A stretch of 64,000 bases of DNA. It comes from Typha latifolia (Eukaryota > Streptophyta > Magnoliopsida > Poales > Typhaceae). Positions 57,693-64,000 of the stretch are shown here, in pieces. The notes beneath the pieces are model-generated. The model saw nothing but the letters and a program-made list of their open reading frames with translations, did not search any database and was not told the DNA's origin. The DNA lies in NCBI GenBank assembly GCA_019914945.1, contig CM034100.1:5407209-5471208 (forward strand), in the 5' to 3' direction. A program made the position numbers and the translations under genes. Position 1 is the first letter of the stretch, and each line of letters starts with the position of its first letter.

Positions 57693-57694
<2 letters not shown>
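57136..57694. other. Spacer
   Basis: No gene recognised. Confidence 0.4.

Positions 57695-57728
<34 letters not shown>
57695..57728. repeat. (TA)n microsatellite
   Basis: TA dinucleotide tract. Confidence 0.9.
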
Positions 57729-57730
<2 letters not shown>

Positions 57731-57867
57731 AGGATGGCACTTTGTCGAATAAAGCATGCATACAATGTGATCTGCTAATGATGATGGTGATAAAAGGAGG
57801 TTGTTACTTGCGAAATTAAACGCCTTAGCTCTTGCACACATCTATAGTATTGTTGTAAAATTTTATA

Positions 57868-58065
57868 CAGGTAAGTAGAGGTGACCTATAACCTAACTCG
57901 CTCGTGCCCGGCTCAGACCCGATTTGAGCCCGGCCCAGCTCGAGCTTGAATTGTCCATGGGCGATGGGCCATCCAACCCTTAGCTCGCCGGTTTGCCAGA
58001 CCTCGTATCCCGTCGGTCGGCCCGACCTGAAACCTGAAACCATAGCTAGGCCAAAACTCACATGT
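57868..58065. mobile_element. hAT-like repeat remnant
   Basis: A block rich in GCCCGGC, GAGCTCG and GGCCCGACC motifs with ends GTAGAGGTGACC and, inverted, GTAGACATGTGAG, similar in style to the hAT MITEs at 27.8 and 39.2 kb. No matching 8 bp duplication was found. Confidence 0.4.
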
Positions 58066-58305
58066 CTACCGTGATAACTATATTTTAATCACTAAGTAGA
58101 GGGCTAAAAGGAAAAAAAGAAAAGAAAAGAGAATCTTCTTCTCATTCTTTCCAACCAAATCACTATTTCCAACCAAATAATTCTTTCTATTATCGCCGAT
58201 GTTCTCACAAATCTCTATAAACATCAATTCCAAAAACTAAAACAAATCAGTGATTCCTCATAGATCCCGCCACTGATCACGGCGAGCTGGTGAGGGGGAT
58301 GAGAA

Positions 58306-58626
58306 GCGAGCAGAACACGAAGGTGAACACGGCAACAAAGAACCTCCACTTTTGCTGCTCTAGAGATCGCTCACGACTCCCTACTACTTCCCTATTTTCT
58401 CTATTTACTTCTTTCCAAATTTTTTTATCTCCACCAACGACGACCGCCCAAACCCCCTTGCCGATGCGAGCAGAACACGAAGGTGAACACCACGGCAATA
58501 AAGAACCTCCACTTTTGCTGCTCTAGAGATCGCTCACGACTCCCTACTACTTCCCTATTTTCTCTATTTACTTCTTTCTAATTTTTTTATCTCCACCAAC
58601 GACGACCGCCCAAACCCCCTTGCCGA
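58306..58626. repeat. Near-identical tandem duplication, 160 bp
   Basis: GCGAGCAGAACACGAAGGTG through CAAACCCCCTTGCCGAT occurs at 58306-58465 and 58466-58626 with only a few differences (for example TTTCCAAAT against TTTCTAAT). Recent duplication by slippage or unequal exchange. Confidence 0.95.
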
Positions 58627-58959
58627 TGCGACCTCCGACCACCAACAAGTTGCAACCACGTGGGCTCCACCGCTGTAATTGCCAACCCATTTTCATGCTT
58701 AGTCTTAGTGGCCAGTGGCCAGTAATCCGGAGACAAAGACAAAAATGAAGATGGAGCTATAGGGGAATAAGGATGGCTCGTTTAGGTACTCACTTGACTT
58801 GGCCATTAAGCTCGATCTGACCAGCTCACTCTCCTATGGGCTAATGGATGGTAACATGCTAGACTATTCTAGCTCGACTCGACCATAGTGTCTAATTTTG
58901 TTGGCTTGGTAGGTCCGACCCAAACTTTGCTCTAGTCTTTTTTATCCTTTTTTCTTTCT

Positions 58960-59263
58960 TTCCAAAGAAGAAGGAAAAGAAAAAGAAGAAAAGAAGAAGA
59001 GAAGGAGAAAAAGGAGGAGGGGAATGGTGGTGGTGGTGGCGGGGACGGTGAAGGAGATAGGTGGAGAAGATCATGAATGAATATAAAAAATGAGATAAAA
59101 TAGTAGAGGTATTTTAGTAACTTTATTGATGTTAGTCAAAATAATGGCAGTGTATTAAATAAAAATTATAGAAAAAAAATAGGAGGTCAGGTTATAAAAT
59201 CCTCAAATATAAGGTATGAATCATAAAATAGATAAAATATAGAGTATAATTTATAAAAATCCT
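58960..59263. mobile_element. Mutator-type MITE, family A, right half only
   Basis: GA-rich core, then TTTTAGTAACTTTATTGATG, TTAGTCAAAATAATG, GGTTATAAAATCCTCAAA and TATAGAGTATAATTTATAAA, matching the right arms of 27089-27591 and 53008-53518. No left arm is seen. Confidence 0.7.
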
Positions 59264-62200
59264 ATAATTAAATATTAAAAATAATTGGATTACTTTGTCA
59301 AAGTAATTGACCGGACCGATTAGCCAAAAACTAGCGGAGGTGCACTAATTCAACTGCAGGGTTACTTGATTTTTATCGGATCGATTGCTTATTCGATCTC
59401 ATAATAAATTCTAACCTATTTTCTAGTCTGTTTACCGGTTCGGTTATGATAACTAAGCTGGTAAGCGTGTTTCTTTTTCGTTATAAAAACCTTTTCAAAT
59501 ATGGGGCTTAACGTTGAGAGAAAGACTTCCACCTGCTGATTTAGTATTAACTAAAGCCTCTCTATCTAAATTGAACAAAATTGGAAAAGTTTCCCTCGCT
59601 GTGGCTATTCTCAAATGGATTTGTTTTTATTTTGTGTTACGTTTTGATAGAAAGTTTGTACTCCAATACATAGCATCGTATTATATATTTATTAAAAATA
59701 TATATATATATGTATATATATACTTAATACGTTCTCTTAATAATATTATTTTTTAATAAAAAATATATGTTAGAAAACTCTCATCGAGATCTTTAAAATA
59801 AGATTAACATTCAATAATTTTAAAATTAACTTTAAATTACTATTTCTTAATTAAACACATTAAAATTATATTAAAAAAATAAATATAAAAATAAGTATTA
59901 TATAAAATAAGTAAATTGATGCATCGAAATTATATTACAGAAATAAACATCAAAATAAGCATTATACGAAATAAATATTAAAAAAATATTATACTTTGTT
60001 ACTAAAATATCAAAAATATTTTACGCAAAATAAGCAGAAAATTAATATGTAATAATAGAAACAATAAGTATTTAATAGTCACACAAAAAAAAATTAAAAT
60101 AATTCAAAAATAATTCAAAAATAATTTAATATTATACTTAATTTTCGACGAGATGTTTCCAACAATACTATTTTTATTAAAGAACGATTAGTAAAACTAA
60201 TTATATATCAGTTTAACTAATTATATTATTTGAAGCTCTGGCTCTAAAATGTTCAAATATCAAATGCCATTGCTCATTTAAATAGAATGGAACAAAATAA
60301 ATATAGATAGGGAAATTGAATACTCAAATAGATATACATTAAATCAAACTCGAATCAGACTAATTGAATACTGCAATCGTTATGTGAAGCGACAAAGATG
60401 ATGTAACACAGTAATAGACAGGTTGATTTGCAAAAGGAAATTCGAATCTATTTGGGGATTACGAACAGTAATATTTAGATATTCTGAAGAAATCGTTAGA
60501 AGAACACAAGGTCCTATTTCAATTATGTCCCAATCTGGCCCAAATAGAAGGCACACAAATCAAGCCCAAGGCTATTAAGCCCCCTTTCACTTTATAGAAT
60601 AAGAGTCAATTTATTCTGGTATAAATATTTTTATGCTAGTATAGTAAGTAAATAATTACTTTGATCTATACCAATATAGTGATACATACTTCTCTCTCTT
60701 CTCCTCTTTCATCTAATATATTTTATACTTATCAATTATAATTTTTACTCAGAAAGGTATCACTTCAATCACTCTCTTTCTTTTCTCTCTCTTCTCTTCA
60801 TTTATTCATTATAAAGAATATTTTAACCATATGCTAAACTATCATTTTAATTATATGTCACATAAAGTGTATTTATTACAAATTATATTAGAATACAACT
60901 AGACACTAGAATAACTTATACCGGTACAAGCTCTCTTATGCTAGTATTAAAAAAAAAAATAACTATACTAATATGGGCTTCATCCTCTGTAAAGTTTTTC
61001 CAATTTAGATCAAGTACTTAAGATACTATTAAGTGTATCTTTTGCATGTACACTATCAAAAGCTACTAATTTGTGTATATTTTTACCCTTTAAAGTTTAT
61101 TCTTGTCCATAACTGAGAGGAAATCTATATAAAAAAGAATAAGCGTATTATGTTATCTTTTTACTTTTAAATGGATGAAAATTTAGCTAATGGTGAACTG
61201 TCATGGGTATTTATACAAAAATAAAGGTTTTAAAGGCTATTCATATACAAATAAAATGTTCTGAGATGTATGCTCTTGATATCTAAATTATCAATAGCAT
61301 CTATAAGAAGACTATAAAGATCTTAGCAGTAGTACTCACTAAGTCAACAAGCTAGTGCCTCATTAATATGGATTGCTATCTTCCTGTGCAAAAGAGTTTG
61401 ATTTCTTCTGGTTGTAAGCTCTTTTCCATGTATCATTTATTAGTGCAGCAATGAATCCCAAACAGCATGACAGATGCCCCAACAACTTTACTGCAATATT
61501 TCAATTAATTCATTAATGTGAAGTGCTTGTTTCACATTAGAGTGGTTGAAATTTGTATTATTGGATGAAATACTCCAACATATTTCTAAAGCTTAATTCA
61601 CTTCGTTGATGTTGGCCAGAAAGAAAGCTATCTGCCCTCCACTCTGATGCAATGGCCAATTGGCATTGGTAACCTAATATTATCCTACCTTTTCTGGAGA
61701 TGAATTAATTTTTCTTTGTAAATTAGGTTGACAAGTCATGTTTTATCTAAAGCATTATTTATTGCAAATAGAAGATGTAGGGTTTTATTTAATTTATAAT
61801 ATGCTTTAAAATATTTTAAATGTGTATAAATATTAGAATTTTTGTTCGAGGAGTATGCATCAGTATTATGAAGGTTTACGAAGAAATTTAAGATAGACAA
61901 TTTTAGAAAGTGGTTCTAACCAGTGTGAAAGTGATTCAAATTATAAAGTTCAAAATTTTTCTATGTACGTATATAAGAAGATTCGTCTAGTCATAAAAAT
62001 GAAGGGAAAACGATTTAGCCATAAGGTGTTTGAAAGCATTTAATGGCATTCAAATACACATATGCGGATGAACAATGCTCAATGAATAGTTCTGGATGAA
62101 CAATGCTGAATGAATAGTGTCATCTTTGAATAATGAATAGAGCGTTCAAGTGTGCTTATGGATTTTCACTATTCTATCGATTTCGTGGATAATTTTTAGG

Positions 62201-63735
62201 GTTATCTGGATTCTATGTGGCGGAGGTATGTATGTTAACCTTGGAGTATTATCTATTCCTACATTATTTGAGAGATTTTTGAAGATCAAATAATCGTTTT
62301 AGGAAGCTCCATAATAGAAAGTGTTGAAGAAATTTTTACTTATTCCATCTTCTTCAAATCTTAAAAGGGCTTTACCTTGAGGGCTATCAACTTCAAGGGT
62401 TATACAGATTGGAAATCGATAGTGAGAAGCAGTACATACTGGGTTCAAATTAGTAAAACTTTATAGTTATAATTATTTTATAGATTGCTAAGATCTGATT
62501 TTGAATCCATAATTTTTTATTCTAGCTTTAGCTTTAGGGGATTTTTAATGTAAAAATTCATGTATTTGCTATTTCTGCACACTTTTTATTTTATTTTATT
62601 GATAGTATGTAGTACATCAACCTCCTAAGACATTTTAAAATTTTTGAAAGTTATTAAATAGAAAACTATAATTTATACTTATGTAGTTGGGCCAATTCTT
62701 TTACTATGTTTGGTTTTCGTGGCTAAGCTGCAAACTTATTTAGTTAGCCTAATTTTTAGGTATCTAAAACTAGGCTAAGAAAATATGATATTTGGTTGTG
62801 AACTGGGCTAAATGTAATTTTTAACGATTTTAACCCGACATTTTTTTTTCATTTAATTTTTATTTAGCACCTTGGTTTAACGGTACCAGCAAAGAAATAT
62901 TTTATTATAATATACTAAATATTTTATAAAATGTTCGAATTACTCTTGTCACTTTCATCTTCCCATTCTCTCTCATTTTTCCCATGAAATTTGTAGAGAG
63001 AGAATAACGAAGAAGAGGAGGAAGAGGATGACTGTGGTGACCTGGTTGAAAAAAGAGTAGAGAATGTATACTTCTGCTTGAATGCTGTCTGGGCCCAAAG
63101 TTTTCCCCCAGGGGAGACTTCACAACGCTGCTTTAATTTCTTCCCATTTTATCTAGCATGTAATATGAATTCCAAGGAATATAATCGATATATCCCCAGC
63201 TGTAGGAATTTATTCTGAAAGCACTGCTACCGATTTAATGTCGCCCTAAAAGGTTAGAGGTGTATTAGAATACTGATGTTGTAAGGAGAAAACTTAATGC
63301 GAGTGAAAATTTGGCAGTGATAAGATACTAACACTATCTACTGGTTAAATTTACTTCTTAGAGAAAATTGTGAAGGGATTATTACCACCAGAAAACAAAA
63401 TAGTTCAATAGATTAAGCCTTAATTTGGATGTAATATTATGGTAAACTTACAGATTTTGATCAATTTAAAAAAAAAAAAAGATAACTTTTAAATTGCTCT
63501 TTGTGATTAAGCTTAAAATTAAACTATCCTTAAACTTTTATTTGGATAAAGTTTAGAGAAAGAATTTAATTTTAGATAAATTCAAGTATGAACAATTTGT
63601 AATTTACACTGAAAGATTACAAGAAATTTCTTGTAATCTGGGATGCAGAGGATCTGCTGCTCTACTTTCATGGTTGACTGATGATGCTCACAAAAGTCTA
63701 AGACACACCTACCAATTGGTCTAATCAATTGGGAG

Positions 63736-63742
<7 letters not shown>
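59264..63742. other. Intergenic spacer
   Basis: Very AT-rich. Frames such as 59514-59756 and 62905-63123 have no domain. A TATGCTAGTAT motif recurs near 60635 and 60940, hinting at a small old element, but no ends could be set. No gene supported. Confidence 0.5.

Positions 63743-63777
<35 letters not shown>
63743..63777. repeat. (GA)n tract in the leader of the last gene
   Basis: About 17 GA units, roughly 140 bp upstream of the ATG at 63919. Confidence 0.9.
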
Positions 63778-63780
<3 letters not shown>

Positions 63781-63918
63781 TATTAAAAAAATAATACAAA
63801 TAAAAGAAAACACACATAAACCCCATCAACTATATCAAACCCTCTTTCCACTATTCCTCTCCCCTAAATTTCCAATCACTCGATCCACTCCTCTCCATCC
63901 ACAATTGCTTCAATCATC

Positions 63919-64000
63919 ATGTCCTCCTCCGACCGCGACCACGTCGTCCCCTTAGCCATCGCCACCGACCAAGAAGACAAAACCCCACTCCCTTCTCATC
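63919..64000 (+). CDS. 5' end of an unidentified gene, cut by the window edge
   Basis: ATG at 63919 opens a frame to the end of the window: MSSSDRDHVVPLAIATDQED then KTPLPSH. The composition shifts sharply from AT-rich spacer to GC-rich codons at the ATG, and a pyrimidine-rich leader with a (GA)n tract precedes it, as in the other genes here. A hydrophilic N terminus with a VVPLA motif occurs in some plant LEA-2/NDR1-like membrane proteins, but 27 residues are too few to assign a family. Confidence 0.55.
   Translation, partial: MSSSDRDHVVPLAIATDQEDKTPLPSH

Noticed and set aside
57868..58065. Complete hAT MITE with target duplication
   Set aside because: Kept only as a remnant because the flanking 8-mers do not match.
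60570..60985. Possible Tourist MITE starting TTAAGCCCCC
   Set aside because: The opposite end does not give matching inverted ends or a TTA duplication; the shared TATGCTAGTAT is in direct, not inverted, orientation.
1..64000. tRNA, rRNA or snoRNA genes
   Set aside because: No cloverleaf with A/B boxes or rRNA core motif was recognised by eye; a tRNAscan-SE and Infernal run would be needed to exclude them fully.

Overview
This is a nuclear genomic window from a flowering plant, most likely a monocot. Genes have canonical GT-AG introns, all recognisable proteins are plant-type (WRKY, UGT, ABCG, TOPP-type PP1), and several genes are very GC-rich at their 5' ends with GC falling downstream (clearest in the 26.6-23.8 kb exon). 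That gradient is typical of commelinid monocots. A non-grass commelinid would fit, but the species cannot be fixed from the sequence alone. Genes are sparse and the spacers and introns are AT-rich and full of transposable elements.

Layout. 1-2460: AT-rich spacer ending in a promoter with paired G-boxes and W-boxes. 2461-3668 (+): a three-exon group IIe WRKY transcription factor. 3669-9713: spacer with microsatellites and a LINE fragment. 9714-26576 (-): an eight-exon WD40/WDR7-like (rabconnectin-3 beta-like) gene. Its 8.2 kb intron 6 holds a Tourist-like MITE and a complete but decayed 6.9 kb Ty3/gypsy chromovirus. Its intron 5 carries a short copy of mitochondrial cob. 26577-29872: spacer with MITEs. 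29873-38278 (-): a four-exon PP1 catalytic subunit gene whose last exon codes for only four residues. Its introns hold a 2.2 kb non-autonomous LTR element and a Mutator-type MITE. 38283-43870: PP1 promoter (telo-box, two G-boxes), a hAT MITE nested inside a Mutator-type MITE, and a 3 kb solo-LTR-like block with an ~81 bp hairpin tandem array. 43871-45298 (-): an intronless UDP-glycosyltransferase resembling UGT88. 45299-49253: spacer with retroelement debris. 49254-49385 (+): a candidate 43-residue single-pass membrane micropeptide gene. 50929-52686 (-): an intronless ABCG half-transporter. 52687-63918: an 11 kb spacer with a Mutator-type MITE, its truncated relative and several local tandem duplications. 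63919-64000 (+): the first 27 codons of a gene that runs off the window.

The genes do not form an operon or an evident cluster. WRKY, UGT and ABCG families are often stress-responsive, but nothing here shows co-regulation except that GA/CT tracts sit in or near the 5' leaders of most loci. The most informative observations are the transposon architecture with readable target-site duplications, the micropeptide candidate, the hairpin minisatellite and the cob fragment. No defence system, CRISPR array or clearly new multi-gene system was found.
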